From positions 29,214 to 93,213 of the forward strand of contig JAPPJY010000075.1 of assembly GCA_028874335.1 (NCBI GenBank): a stretch of DNA of 64,000 nt. Reading direction: 5' to 3'. A program made the position numbers and the translations under genes. The notes beneath the pieces are model-generated. The model was not told where the DNA came from and made no database searches. It saw only the letters and a list, made by a program, of their open reading frames with translations. This DNA comes from Gemmatimonadota bacterium (lineage in GTDB: Bacteria; Latescibacterota; UBA2968; GCA-2709665). This document shows, piece after piece, positions 33,854 to 42,153 of this stretch (within the stretch, counting starts at the first letter, position 1; each line of letters starts with the position of its first letter).

Positions 33854-34222
33854 TGTTCAGTTGGCTGGGGTTGTGTATAGATTGGGAATGTGGGAGCGCC
33901 GGGTGCCGATTCGTTCCGGATGATTGTACTCACCCCGGAGGATTGGACGCGGAGGCCGACTCCGGGCGAGAATGGACGGATTCGAGTCTTTTCCACTTTA
34001 TACCCATGGAACGGGAAAAGGTTCCGGGCCGACGGCTTCACTCAGCCCGGCCCGGCAGATGCTGAGGCGGCATGATCTTCGCAGATGAACGATCGGTTCG
34101 CTGCGATCGCGTAGACGTACCTGTCGCCATAAACCACTAAATTAGTACAGACATATGAAAAGTCAAGCGCAAACTTGAAAAACGGGTCGCGGCTACATAG
34201 TTGACCGGCCGGTTGCGGCGTT
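33854..34222. other. Intergenic region with no recognised gene
   Basis: A 369-base stretch between tonB (minus) and the DUF971 gene (plus), so it must carry both promoters. A small frame at 33890-34075 (61 residues) has no ribosome binding site, no recognised domain, and overlaps others; I do not call it. An AT-rich segment at about 34135-34190 could hold the promoter of the DUF971 gene. Confidence 0.45.
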
Positions 34223-34558
34223 ATGAACGATAGAACAGGCATTCCCATACGCATCGACGTGAACCGGGACGCCGGAGAGATGGAAATCGAGTGGCGGGGA
34301 GGCCGCGTCGACAGTCTGGCACTCTCCGCGTTGCGGAGATGGTGTCCTTGCGCGCTGTGTTCGGACCGTCGCGAACAACAGGCCAGGGGACGAGGTCTGC
34401 ACATGTTGACACCCGAGGAGCGCGACGCGACCGCCGACGTTACGAATGTGGTACCGGTGGGGCGGTACGCCATACAGATCAGGTGGGGAGACGGTCACGA
34501 TACGGGTATCTATACGTACGACTCCCTGCGAAGAATGGGTGAAGAGCGAACGGGTTGA
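34223..34558 (+). CDS. DUF971 family protein
   Basis: A 111-residue protein of the DUF971 (gamma-butyrobetaine hydroxylase-like N-terminal) family. It has the core 'MEIEWRGGRVDSLALSALRRW', a CPCALC cluster ('CPCALCSDRREQ') that probably binds zinc or iron, and 'YAIQIRWGDGHDTGIYTYDSLR'. Family members are often linked to Fe-S cluster assembly (ApbC/Mrp neighbourhoods) but the role is unsettled. ATG 34223 has no strong ribosome binding site. A perfect GC-rich hairpin follows the stop. Confidence 0.75.
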   Translation: MNDRTGIPIRIDVNRDAGEMEIEWRGGRVDSLALSALRRWCPCALCSDRREQQARGRGLHMLTPEERDATADVTNVVPVGRYAIQIRWGDGHDTGIYTYDSLRRMGEERTG

Positions 34559-34561
34559 ACG

Positions 34562-34586
34562 GTACCGGCCGGATGCCGGCCGGTAC
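34562..34586 (+). terminator. Perfect 11-bp GC hairpin after the DUF971 gene
   Basis: GTACCGGCCGG (34562-34572) and CCGGCCGGTAC (34576-34586) form a perfect stem with a three-base loop, starting four bases after the stop codon. There is no T run, so it may slow or end transcription in another way or stabilise the mRNA end. Confidence 0.45.
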
Positions 34587-34676
34587 ATCTGCATTTGACA
34601 GTTCCTGTCTTGTGTCGTCATATCTAAAAATACCTGAAGCTAAGGCCGTGTGGAACCTCACTTTCGGGAGAAAGCC

Positions 34677-35600
34677 ATGGCTCAGTCCGTTGAGATTAGC
34701 CCGGTTGCAGCGTCATCGAAGCGTCAAACGAAGCCATTGCCCCAAAGGATACTGGGCAAAACCGGTGTGCGCGTGCCCGTCCTCGGCTACGGTTCGGCCC
34801 CCGGTGGAATCGGTATGGATGACGATGAAGCCATTTCGCTCTGCCACATGGCGATCGATCATGGCGTGACGTTCATCGATACCGCGCCAGGGTACGGCCG
34901 GGCGCACCTTCAGCTGGGGCAGGTCATGGCCGGCCGCAGGGACGAAGTCTTCCTGGTTACCAAGACGCCGGCCGACGACGCGGCCGACGCGCTCTCTATC
35001 CTGGAGAAAGGCCTGAAAGACCTGCAGACCGATCACGTCGACCTGGTCTATGTGCATTCGATGGGCAATCGTGACGTAGACAGGGTGCTGGCGTCCGACG
35101 GCGCGCTCGAGGGCCTCATGGAAGCGCGCCGGCGAGGCTGGACCCGGTTTATCGGAGTGACGGCGCACAACGCGGCCTGGCGCACTGCCCGGGTATTGAA
35201 GGAGGCCGAAATCGACGTGGTGATGCTTGCCATGAACATCGCGGACCGATACACCTACAACTTCGAGAACGAAGTGCTGCCGATCGCCTGTGAACAAAAC
35301 GTTGGCGTCGCGGCCATGAAGGTCTATGGAGGCGCGTTGGACATGAACTACGACAAACCGGCGCCTTCGGCCCTGGCCGCGCACGGTCCGCACGATCACG
35401 AGGCGGCGCTGCGGTACGCGCTGGGGCTGCCCGGGGTCTCTACGGCGGTTGTAGGGGTGTTCTCCGAGCCGGAGCTGGAGCAGAACGTGGAATGGGCGCG
35501 GCGGTTTTCGCCGCTGGATGGGGCGGACAGCCTCACTGCGGAGCACGTCGGGCGGCAGGTGGCGGCAGACTGGGGGCCCCATTACGGGGCGGTGGAATAG
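34677..35600 (+). CDS. Aldo/keto reductase
   Basis: A 307-residue aldo/keto reductase. 'PQRILGKTGVRVPVLGYGSA' is the classical opening, the catalytic Asp-Tyr region is 'VTFIDTAPGYGRAHLQLGQ', the lysine is in 'DEVFLVTKTPADDA', and the histidine in 'DLVYVHSMGNRDVDRVLASD'. Members reduce aldehydes and ketones with NADPH. ATG 34677 is preferred (GGAG seven bases upstream) over the GTG at 34650. A sequence nearly identical in 18 of 20 bases to the dyad at 9041 lies 41 bases upstream. It precedes a kelch-repeat lipoprotein gene by 16 bases. Confidence 0.83.
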   Translation: MAQSVEISPVAASSKRQTKPLPQRILGKTGVRVPVLGYGSAPGGIGMDDDEAISLCHMAIDHGVTFIDTAPGYGRAHLQLGQVMAGRRDEVFLVTKTPADDAADALSILEKGLKDLQTDHVDLVYVHSMGNRDVDRVLASDGALEGLMEARRRGWTRFIGVTAHNAAWRTARVLKEAEIDVVMLAMNIADRYTYNFENEVLPIACEQNVGVAAMKVYGGALDMNYDKPAPSALAAHGPHDHEAALRYALGLPGVSTAVVGVFSEPELEQNVEWARRFSPLDGADSLTAEHVGRQVAADWGPHYGAVE

Positions 35601-35616
35601 AGGACGACAAGGGTAA

Positions 35617-36756
35617 ATGACAACCAACTGCCATTCACGCTCGCGACTCGCTATGCCGGCGGCCCGCGGCGGGAGGGTTCTTCCCGTCGTATGGTCCGCC
35701 GTCGTGGGAATGGCTCTGTACGGGTGCGGGGTCGACGAAACAGGGGGGCCGCTGGGCAGTGTGGCGCCCAGGTCCTTTGGCGCGGCCGGTCCCATGATTG
35801 AACCCAGGCGGGATCACACGGCCACGCGGTTGTCCGACGGCACCGTGTTGGTGGCCGGAGGGATACACGTGGTGACCGCCGGCGTCGAAGAGCCGCTGAC
35901 GAGCGCCGAGGTCTTCGATCCGGTCACGGGGGGGTTTCGGCGAACGGGCGATCTGCCCGAGGGTCGCAGCGGTCACGTGGCCGCCTTGTTGAATACGGGC
36001 AGGGTGCTGATTGCCGGCGGAGGTCGGCAATCACTGGTCCTGTACGATCCCGATTCCGGTACATTCACGGGCAGTTCGGCGGGCAGCAGAATCCAGCGTC
36101 CGAGTTCGGCGACAGCATTGCGGGACGGAAGGGTGCTGTTGCTGGGTGACCTGACGTTCATGGCGGAGATTTACGACCCTGAAACAGACCGAATTGTAAA
36201 GTCCCTCAACGTCGGTACCAGGCGCGTGCAGCAGACCGCGACGCTTCTCAACAGCGGAGACGTGCTCATCGCGGGCGGCGCCAGGGGACTCGCCGAGCGC
36301 TTCGATCCGGACACCGACCGGTTCACGGCGCCGGGCGGCGCCAGCCTGCAGGTCGTCAGATTCGGGCATACGGCGACGTTGCTGCAAGACGGACGTGTGC
36401 TGCTGGCCGGCGGCAGCGCCGAGTTCGGTGGAGGCGTCTTCAGCCCCGTGAGCAGCACGGAGATCTTCGATCCCGACCTCCCGTCATTCCGGGGCACGGG
36501 AAGTATGCTGACGCCGAGGTTCGGCCACTCGGCCACCAGGCTGCGCGACGGAATGGTGCTCTTCGTGGGTGGTGCGGCGGCCGATGCGGAGATCTACGAT
36601 CCCAACACGCGGGTCTTTCAGTTCGTCGGCGGTAACGCAGGGAGGATCAGAAGCGGCGCCACCGCCACCCTGTTGAACGACGGACGGGTGCTCGTGGCCG
36701 GGGGTGTGGACGAAGAGTTCCTGTATCTCGAAAATGCGCTGGTATACAATCCCTGA
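35617..36756 (+). CDS. Kelch-repeat beta-propeller lipoprotein
   Basis: A 379-residue protein. The signal 'VLPVVWSAVVGMALYGCGVDE' has a good lipobox (LYGC, Cys about residue 37). The rest is six or so kelch-type blades, each with a 'HTATLLxDGxVLxAGG'-like core ('ATRLSDGTVLVAGG', 'ATLLQDGRVLLAGG', 'ATLLNDGRVLVAGG') and 'SAEVFDPVTGGFRRTG'-like linkers, so a propeller anchored to the outer membrane. It may bind sugars or proteins. It is in the same direction as the aldo/keto reductase gene 16 bases upstream; a functional link is not evident. Confidence 0.75.
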   Translation: MTTNCHSRSRLAMPAARGGRVLPVVWSAVVGMALYGCGVDETGGPLGSVAPRSFGAAGPMIEPRRDHTATRLSDGTVLVAGGIHVVTAGVEEPLTSAEVFDPVTGGFRRTGDLPEGRSGHVAALLNTGRVLIAGGGRQSLVLYDPDSGTFTGSSAGSRIQRPSSATALRDGRVLLLGDLTFMAEIYDPETDRIVKSLNVGTRRVQQTATLLNSGDVLIAGGARGLAERFDPDTDRFTAPGGASLQVVRFGHTATLLQDGRVLLAGGSAEFGGGVFSPVSSTEIFDPDLPSFRGTGSMLTPRFGHSATRLRDGMVLFVGGAAADAEIYDPNTRVFQFVGGNAGRIRSGATATLLNDGRVLVAGGVDEEFLYLENALVYNP

Positions 36757-36993
36757 CCATATGGATATTGGAGGATAAGGCGCAATCGAGGCTGAATCCC
36801 GCAGGGGCGGCCTCTGTTTTTTGTGTATATCCGTGGACGCCGTTCCAGCAGTGCCGAAGTCATTCCGGACGGCCAGCCATCCCTATCTCAAGGCTGTCGA
36901 GTCCGCCTCAGCGCTGCATCGGTCGGGCTGAGAGCCCGCCTCCGGCGCGGCTGTCATTGTCCTGTCATTGACGTCAATCCGGTTCAGAATGCT

Positions 36994-38991
36994 ATGAGTC
37001 TGCCCGATTCCCGCAATCGCATCGCGCTGCCGGAAGATTCTCCGGCCTCCGCCGAGGACGGACTGCGCGGAACCGTTATCGCGCTTTCGGTCGCAATGCT
37101 TGTCTTCGCTTGTGTCGCGGCGACGTTTCTGGAGTTCAGGTCTCGCTCCGCACATATGGCCATGGCGAATCTGCCACTGGCGGTGTTGCTGCCCTTTGTC
37201 GCGTGGCTTTTGGTGAACGCCCTGTTGAAACGGTTCGTGCCCTGGTTGTCCCTGACGTCGGCGGAGTTAAGGATGGCCTTGAGCATGCTATGGGTGGGCG
37301 GTTCATTTGCCGGATATAACTGGATTACGCAGTGGGTTGGCGCAATGGCTGCCCCCAGGTATTACGCCTCTCCCGAAAACCGGTGGCGAGAGTTGATATT
37401 CGACTATCTGCCCTGGTGGATGTTTCCGTCGGATTTTCCTGGCGTCACTGAAGGGTTTTTCCTGGGTATCGAGAAGGGCGCGGGCGTGCCCTGGGGGGCA
37501 TGGCTGGGCCCTGTCTTCTGGGCGATGTCCGCCGGCGCTGCGATGACGGCGATCGGGGTGGGGCTGACGGCGGTGTTTCAGAAGCAGTGGGTCCGGCACG
37601 AACGGCTGACCTATCCGCTGGCGCAGGTGCCGATCGATTTGACGAAAGGCTTCGACCGAAAGCGTGGCTGGCCTCCGTTTGCGCGTCAGTGGCTGTTCTG
37701 GACCGGTTTCGCGATATCAGCCGTTCCCCTGCTGTGGAATCTGATTGAATATTGGAGTCCCGGATTTCCACGGCTGGCGATTTTTGACGCGTATTATGGA
37801 CCGACCGGGCCCAGAGGCGCCGAACTGTCCCGCTATCTTCAGCCGTTCTCCTACCGGATGTTGCCCACCGTTCTTGGCTTTACGTTCCTGTGCGACCTGG
37901 ACATCCTGTTCAGCATATGGTCGTTGTGGCTTTCCGGGCAAGTGGGCCTGTATGCGATGTCCCGGGTCGGATTCTCGGTGGGCCTGGCGGGGCAGGAGGC
38001 CAAGCCGTCGACCATCCTGGGCCTGTTCACGCACGGCGTCAGCATGGGCCTCGTGGTCTGGACCCTCTGGGCCGCAAGGGGACACCTGAAGCGTGTCTTT
38101 CGGCAGGTCGCGAGGCCGCGAGCCGATGAAGAGCCCGAGACGGCGATTCTGACTCCTCGACTGGCCCTTTTCGCCATTCTGGCCGGCGGCATCTATATGG
38201 TTTTCTGGTTGAGCAGGGCGGGATACAGCGTCACAGTCGGCCTGTCCTGGCTATTGCTGTTCTGGGCGAGTATCCTTGTTGTGATGAAATTTCTGGCCGC
38301 GAGCGGGTTTGCCTATCTGTTTCCAAGTTTTCCGACTTCGATCCTGAATATGACCGTGGGCGCGAACCGGATGAACGAGTCCACGCTCGTGGGGCTCCGT
38401 CTGGTCAACTGGAGGTTGCTGGCAGGCTGGCGGTTGCCGGCGGCGCTTCCTCACGTGGAACGTCTGGCCGGGCGGCCGCGCCGTACGGGATGGGTCGTGG
38501 CCGTCAGCCTGGTTGCGGGCATGCTGGCCGCAATCGTCTATACGGTTTCCATCTGCTACCAGGAAGGCGGCAGCACGTTTCGCACGTGGTCTCTGGTCGG
38601 CGCGCCGCGAGGCATGTACGAGGGTATCGCAAAAGCGGTGGCGGACACGGACCCCGAGGTGACCGATCCGGGAAAGATAGGCGTGTGGCTCCTGGGCGGG
38701 CTGGCCGCGGGCGCCATACAGCTGATGCAAAGTCGATTCTCCTGGTGGCCGCTTCATCCCCTGGGGGTTATGCTGATGTCGAGCGGTTACGTCCGGCTTT
38801 ATGTGCTGGATATATTCCTGGTGTGGCTGGCCAAGCTGATGGTCCTGCGTTTTGGCGGTATTTCCCTGTACCGGCGCGTAAAGCCGGTTTGTTACGGGCT
38901 GATCGTCGGTTACGTCTTCGCTGTTGGATGTTCCTTTCTGGTGGACCTGATCTGGTTTCCCGAGGGCGGCCACTATATTCACGGTTATTAG
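36994..38991 (+). CDS. DUF6785/DUF6784-type multi-span membrane protein
   Basis: A 665-residue polytopic protein, the third of this type in the window. It matches the tandem pair in 'AHMAMANLPLAVLLPFVAWLL', 'YASPENRWRELIFDYLPWWM', 'WVRHERLTYPLAQVPIDLTKG' and 'SRFSWWPLHPLGVMLMSSGYVR', and lacks the long loops of the others. Function unestablished; probably transport. ATG 36994 starts 'MSLPDSRNRIALPED'; the frame is open from 36823 but the extra 57 residues look noncoding. No clear ribosome binding site. It is followed after 15 bases by an ABC ATPase gene in the same direction, so this membrane protein and the importer are probably co-expressed. Confidence 0.72.
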   Translation: MSLPDSRNRIALPEDSPASAEDGLRGTVIALSVAMLVFACVAATFLEFRSRSAHMAMANLPLAVLLPFVAWLLVNALLKRFVPWLSLTSAELRMALSMLWVGGSFAGYNWITQWVGAMAAPRYYASPENRWRELIFDYLPWWMFPSDFPGVTEGFFLGIEKGAGVPWGAWLGPVFWAMSAGAAMTAIGVGLTAVFQKQWVRHERLTYPLAQVPIDLTKGFDRKRGWPPFARQWLFWTGFAISAVPLLWNLIEYWSPGFPRLAIFDAYYGPTGPRGAELSRYLQPFSYRMLPTVLGFTFLCDLDILFSIWSLWLSGQVGLYAMSRVGFSVGLAGQEAKPSTILGLFTHGVSMGLVVWTLWAARGHLKRVFRQVARPRADEEPETAILTPRLALFAILAGGIYMVFWLSRAGYSVTVGLSWLLLFWASILVVMKFLAASGFAYLFPSFPTSILNMTVGANRMNESTLVGLRLVNWRLLAGWRLPAALPHVERLAGRPRRTGWVVAVSLVAGMLAAIVYTVSICYQEGGSTFRTWSLVGAPRGMYEGIAKAVADTDPEVTDPGKIGVWLLGGLAAGAIQLMQSRFSWWPLHPLGVMLMSSGYVRLYVLDIFLVWLAKLMVLRFGGISLYRRVKPVCYGLIVGYVFAVGCSFLVDLIWFPEGGHYIHGY

Positions 38992-39006
38992 TTAACAGGA
39001 TGCGCG

Positions 39007-39765
39007 ATGAAGAGTCTGGCCATCGACGTGTGCGGCGTGAGCAAGGTGTTCGATAGCGACACCGGCCGGGTCGAGGCCTTGAGGGACGTAAATATCCAGG
39101 TTCCTCAGGGCGTTTTCGTGAGCGTCGTCGGACCGTCCGGCTGTGGAAAGACAAGCCTGATGCGTATCGTCGGTGACCTGGAGACGCCCACGTCCGGGAC
39201 CGTTCGCGTGAACGGAAAGTTGCCCGCGGAAGCCAGGCAGGCCCGGGAAATAGGCGTGGTCTTTCAGAGTCCCGCGCTGCTGGGCTGGCGGACGGTGGAA
39301 GAGAACGTGGGGCTTCCCGGAGAGGTATTCAACGAATCCAGCGTGGCGGCCAGGGCTCGTGAAATGGTTCGAACCGTGGGACTCGAGGGCTTCGAGTCCG
39401 CATATCCAAGGCAGCTGTCGGGGGGTATGCAGTCGCGAGTGGCCATCGCCAGGGCGCTGACGTACCGCCCCGACCTCTTGCTGATGGACGAACCGTTCGG
39501 CGCGCTGGACGAAATGACTCGAGAGCGCATGCAGCTGGAGCTGCTGCGAATATGGAGGGATGCACAGACGGCGGTGCTGTTTATTACGCACAGCATCCCG
39601 GAGGCCGTTCTGCTTTCGGACCGGGTGGTGGTGATGTCGCCGCGCCCCGGCAGGCTGGTTGGAGACGTGGCGGTGGATTTTCCAAGACCCAGAGACGTCG
39701 GATTGCTTTCTCAGCCACGTTTCGTCGAGATGGTTGCGCACCTGAGAACCCTGATGGCGGGATAG
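39007..39765 (+). CDS. ABC transporter ATP-binding protein (nitrate/sulfonate/taurine type)
   Basis: A 252-residue SsuB/TauB/ThiZ-type ATPase. Walker A 'VGPSGCGKTSLM', Q-loop 'GVVFQSPALLGW', signature 'LSGGMQSRVAIARAL' and Walker B 'LLLMDEPFGALDEMTRE' are complete. It is likely the motor of the importer whose substrate-binding protein and permease genes lie downstream on the opposite strand (39839-41636). Its stop (39765) and the substrate-binding gene's stop (39839) face each other, so the ATPase is split from its partners and transcribed with the DUF6785-type gene upstream, which is unusual. ATG 39007 is 15 bases after the previous stop. Confidence 0.85.
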   Translation: MKSLAIDVCGVSKVFDSDTGRVEALRDVNIQVPQGVFVSVVGPSGCGKTSLMRIVGDLETPTSGTVRVNGKLPAEARQAREIGVVFQSPALLGWRTVEENVGLPGEVFNESSVAARAREMVRTVGLEGFESAYPRQLSGGMQSRVAIARALTYRPDLLLMDEPFGALDEMTRERMQLELLRIWRDAQTAVLFITHSIPEAVLLSDRVVVMSPRPGRLVGDVAVDFPRPRDVGLLSQPRFVEMVAHLRTLMAG

Positions 39766-39838
39766 CACGGATACCGCGTCCTGTCGCGCGCCCGACCTGA
39801 AGGGACATGGCTCCGACAGGAAACTCTCATCGGCGCGA

Positions 39839-40810
39839 TCAGGGAGCCGTCGGAAGCAGATCGGAAACGAATAGCCCGGACACGTCGATCCTGCGGTCGA
39901 TCAGACCCAGATCGAATAGGATATTCTGCGTGTGTGACCAACGCTCCACGGTCTGTGCCCCCAGCCCCAGGCGTTCCACGTCCGGGCTCATCAGAATGGG
40001 GATGAGCTTCTCGAAATTCGCCCGGTTGAACTCGGCGTCGCTCTCCGGGCGTTCGGCCATGTACGCCGCCACCGCGTCTTCGGGGTTATCGACGGCGTAG
40101 CGCCAGCCCTTCATGCTGGCGTGGACGAATCTTCGCACGACGTCCGGGTTCTTCTTCAGATAGTCGGCATTGACAATGATGTTGGTGCTGTAGAGGTCGA
40201 TGCCGTATTGAGCAAATGAGATTCGGGTTACCGTTCGCCCGCGGAGTTCGACGGTTACCGGCTGGTCTTCGGTATAACCCAGCATGGCGTCGACCTTGCC
40301 GGCAAGGAGGGGTGCGGGACTGGATTCCGTCATTCCCATCACCCGTACGCGTTCTTCATCGATCCCCACCTTCTTTAGAAAAGCCTGAAATTCTCGGTGC
40401 TTGGTTCCTCCGATATTGACGCCGATCCGTTTGCCGATCAGATCCTCCGGTTTTCGGATGTTATTCTCTTCCAACGCATAGACCACAACCGGCGAGTGCT
40501 GGTTGATCACGGCGAGGGAGACCACGGGGATGTCCCTTGTACGCGCGATCAGGGTGGCCGATCCGCTGGAAACCCCGAGTTGATACTTGCCGCTGCCGAC
40601 GAGACGCGCTGTTGTGGGCGCACCGGTGCCTTCGAGAATCTCAACCGATATCCCTTCGGCTTCGTAGAAACCCTTTGCCTTCGCCGCGAAGAAACCGGCG
40701 TGTTCCATCTGCGCTTTCCAGTCCAGGAGCAACTGGATGCGTTTTGACGTCTCGGGTGGTTTGCCGCAGGCAACCAGAATTGCAAGGAACAGCCATGACA
40801 GACGGTTCAT
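39839..40810 (-). CDS. ABC transporter substrate-binding lipoprotein (NMT1/THI5-like)
   Basis: A 323-residue lipoprotein: signal 'MNRLSWLFLAILVACGKPPE' with lipobox LVAC (Cys15). The mature part is NMT1/THI5/SsuA-like: 'IQLLLDWKAQMEHAGFFAAK', 'EGISVEILEGTGAPTTARLVG', 'SLAVINQHSPVVVYALEENN', 'VMGMTESSPAPLLAGKVDAM'. Homologues bind pyrimidine precursors, taurine or sulfonates. ATG 40810 is chosen from the GGGGG site upstream and the signal; the frame runs further upstream without support. It is the last gene of the minus-strand group lectin-like, permease, substrate-binding. Confidence 0.83.
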   Translation of the reverse strand: MNRLSWLFLAILVACGKPPETSKRIQLLLDWKAQMEHAGFFAAKAKGFYEAEGISVEILEGTGAPTTARLVGSGKYQLGVSSGSATLIARTRDIPVVSLAVINQHSPVVVYALEENNIRKPEDLIGKRIGVNIGGTKHREFQAFLKKVGIDEERVRVMGMTESSPAPLLAGKVDAMLGYTEDQPVTVELRGRTVTRISFAQYGIDLYSTNIIVNADYLKKNPDVVRRFVHASMKGWRYAVDNPEDAVAAYMAERPESDAEFNRANFEKLIPILMSPDVERLGLGAQTVERWSHTQNILFDLGLIDRRIDVSGLFVSDLLPTAP

Positions 40811-40844
40811 TGGATTCCCCCACTGAACGGTTCCGAATTGATGT

Positions 40845-41636
40845 TTATCGTCTGAAAGGTTCGTGGAAATCGCCCCAGCGCCTGAGCAGGAGTTTTTCCA
40901 GGCCTTCCACAATCAGGAAGAGAAGCGTGCCCATCGCGCCGAGCACAATCAACGCTGCGAACATGAGATCCGTAGCCAGCTCGGAGTTGGCCAGCCGCGT
41001 CAGGTGCCCAAGACCGGCGCTTGCGCCGACGAATTCTCCAACAACCGCACCGATCACGCTCAGGGTGACACAGATTTTCAGGGCGGCGAAAAGATAGGGA
41101 ATGGCGTGCGGCAGGCGGACTTTAATCAGTATCTGGCGGCGACCGGCGGAAAGCGCATGCATCAGATCCAGAATGAGCGGATCCACGGCCAGGAGGCCAC
41201 GCGTCGTGTTGATAATGACCGGGAAGAAAGAAATAAGCGCGGCGATGACCACCTTGGGGAAGAGCCCGAGACCGAACCAGACGATAAACAGCGGGGCGAG
41301 CGCTTCTTTCGGAAAGGTCTGGGACGAAATGACGATGGGGTACAACATGCGCTCGATGATGGGAGAGCGTGCCATGATAATGGCGCCTGCCACGCCCGTC
41401 CCGGCGCCGAGAAGAAATCCCCAGAGCGCTTCCTGCAGGGTCACCCAGGCGTGGGAAAGAAGCGTGTATCGCGCGGAGATCAGTTTGCCCAAAATACGCG
41501 ACGGCGCCGGGAGGATATAGTCCGCGACTTCCCACGCATAGACCAGCAGTTCCCAGATGCCGAGCGTGACGAACACGAAGACGAAGGAGAGGCCGTACTC
41601 CCGGATGATTACGCGGACGACGCTTGCGAGAATCAC
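40845..41636 (-). CDS. ABC transporter permease (SsuC/TauC type)
   Basis: A 263-residue membrane protein with about six hydrophobic segments; the EAA-like loop is 'LSAGRRQILIKVRLPHAIPYL' and 'SSQTFPKEALAPLFIVWFGLGL' is the usual motif. It belongs to the nitrate/sulfonate/taurine permease family. GTG 41636 is inferred as the start, since it overlaps the lectin-like gene's TGA (41635-41633) as GTGA and the family begins there ('VILASVVRVIIREYG'); the longer open frame back to 42272 lies in a different gene's territory and is rejected. It overlaps the lectin-like gene upstream and is 35 bases from the substrate-binding gene. Confidence 0.83.
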   Translation of the reverse strand: MILASVVRVIIREYGLSFVFVFVTLGIWELLVYAWEVADYILPAPSRILGKLISARYTLLSHAWVTLQEALWGFLLGAGTGVAGAIIMARSPIIERMLYPIVISSQTFPKEALAPLFIVWFGLGLFPKVVIAALISFFPVIINTTRGLLAVDPLILDLMHALSAGRRQILIKVRLPHAIPYLFAALKICVTLSVIGAVVGEFVGASAGLGHLTRLANSELATDLMFAALIVLGAMGTLLFLIVEGLEKLLLRRWGDFHEPFRR

Positions 41637-42010
41637 CGCTCGAACAGAATGATCTGGGCCTGAATCGAGCCGGCCTGGTTCCGGTATTCGGGGTTTTCGT
41701 TCATTGCCATAAACAGCGGTCCTTCGTATGGTGAGAAAAGGTCGAAATAGACCCCTGCCGCCATGGGCGGATTCTCCGCACCGACCTGGCAGATCAGGGC
41801 GCCCACATTGGTGCCGGGCAGCACGTAGTCGTCTCCCGCCAGGAGGCCTTCGATCCCGCTCGCGCCGCACCAGGTGATGGTTGCAGGACGCATCTCGGGC
41901 GACCAGATGCCTTCGGCGGAAATGACGAGGCGCTGGCCCTCTGCTACCTGCAGATACATCTCCTGCCAGATCGCATTCGGCCGGATGGTCTTGTTGATGG
42001 TCAGCGGCAT
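41633..42010 (-). CDS. LecA/PA-IL-like lectin-fold protein
   Basis: A 125-residue protein resembling the PA-IL (LecA) galactose-binding lectin fold: 'LVISAEGIWSPEMRP', 'GLLAGDDYVLPGTNVGALICQ' and near the end 'LFMAMNENPEYRNQAGSIQA' (PA-IL: 'NDVPGTYGNNSGS'), with the calcium/sugar-loop region partly conserved. No signal peptide, so if a lectin it acts inside or is exported otherwise. Its stop overlaps the permease start, so it is translated with the importer. ATG 42010 is inferred (GAGGA 10 bases upstream). Diverges from the glycoside-hydrolase-like gene at 42154. The family call is from motif resemblance only. Confidence 0.65.
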   Translation of the reverse strand: MPLTINKTIRPNAIWQEMYLQVAEGQRLVISAEGIWSPEMRPATITWCGASGIEGLLAGDDYVLPGTNVGALICQVGAENPPMAAGVYFDLFSPYEGPLFMAMNENPEYRNQAGSIQAQIILFER

Positions 42011-42153
42011 CGGGACGTTTTCCTCTTCCCGGGTCTGAATCAGAAACCTGGACGGCAGGTACAAGATAGGACCTCTCAGCGCCAATGTCAAGGCGGGAGG
42101 TCCTCACGCAGGATCGCATTGCGGATTTGGCCGGGACATTGAGAGGCCGCACA

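Noticed and set aside
33890..34075. 61-residue plus-strand ORF in the gap before the DUF971 gene
   Set aside because: No ribosome binding site, no domain, and an equally open frame on the opposite strand.
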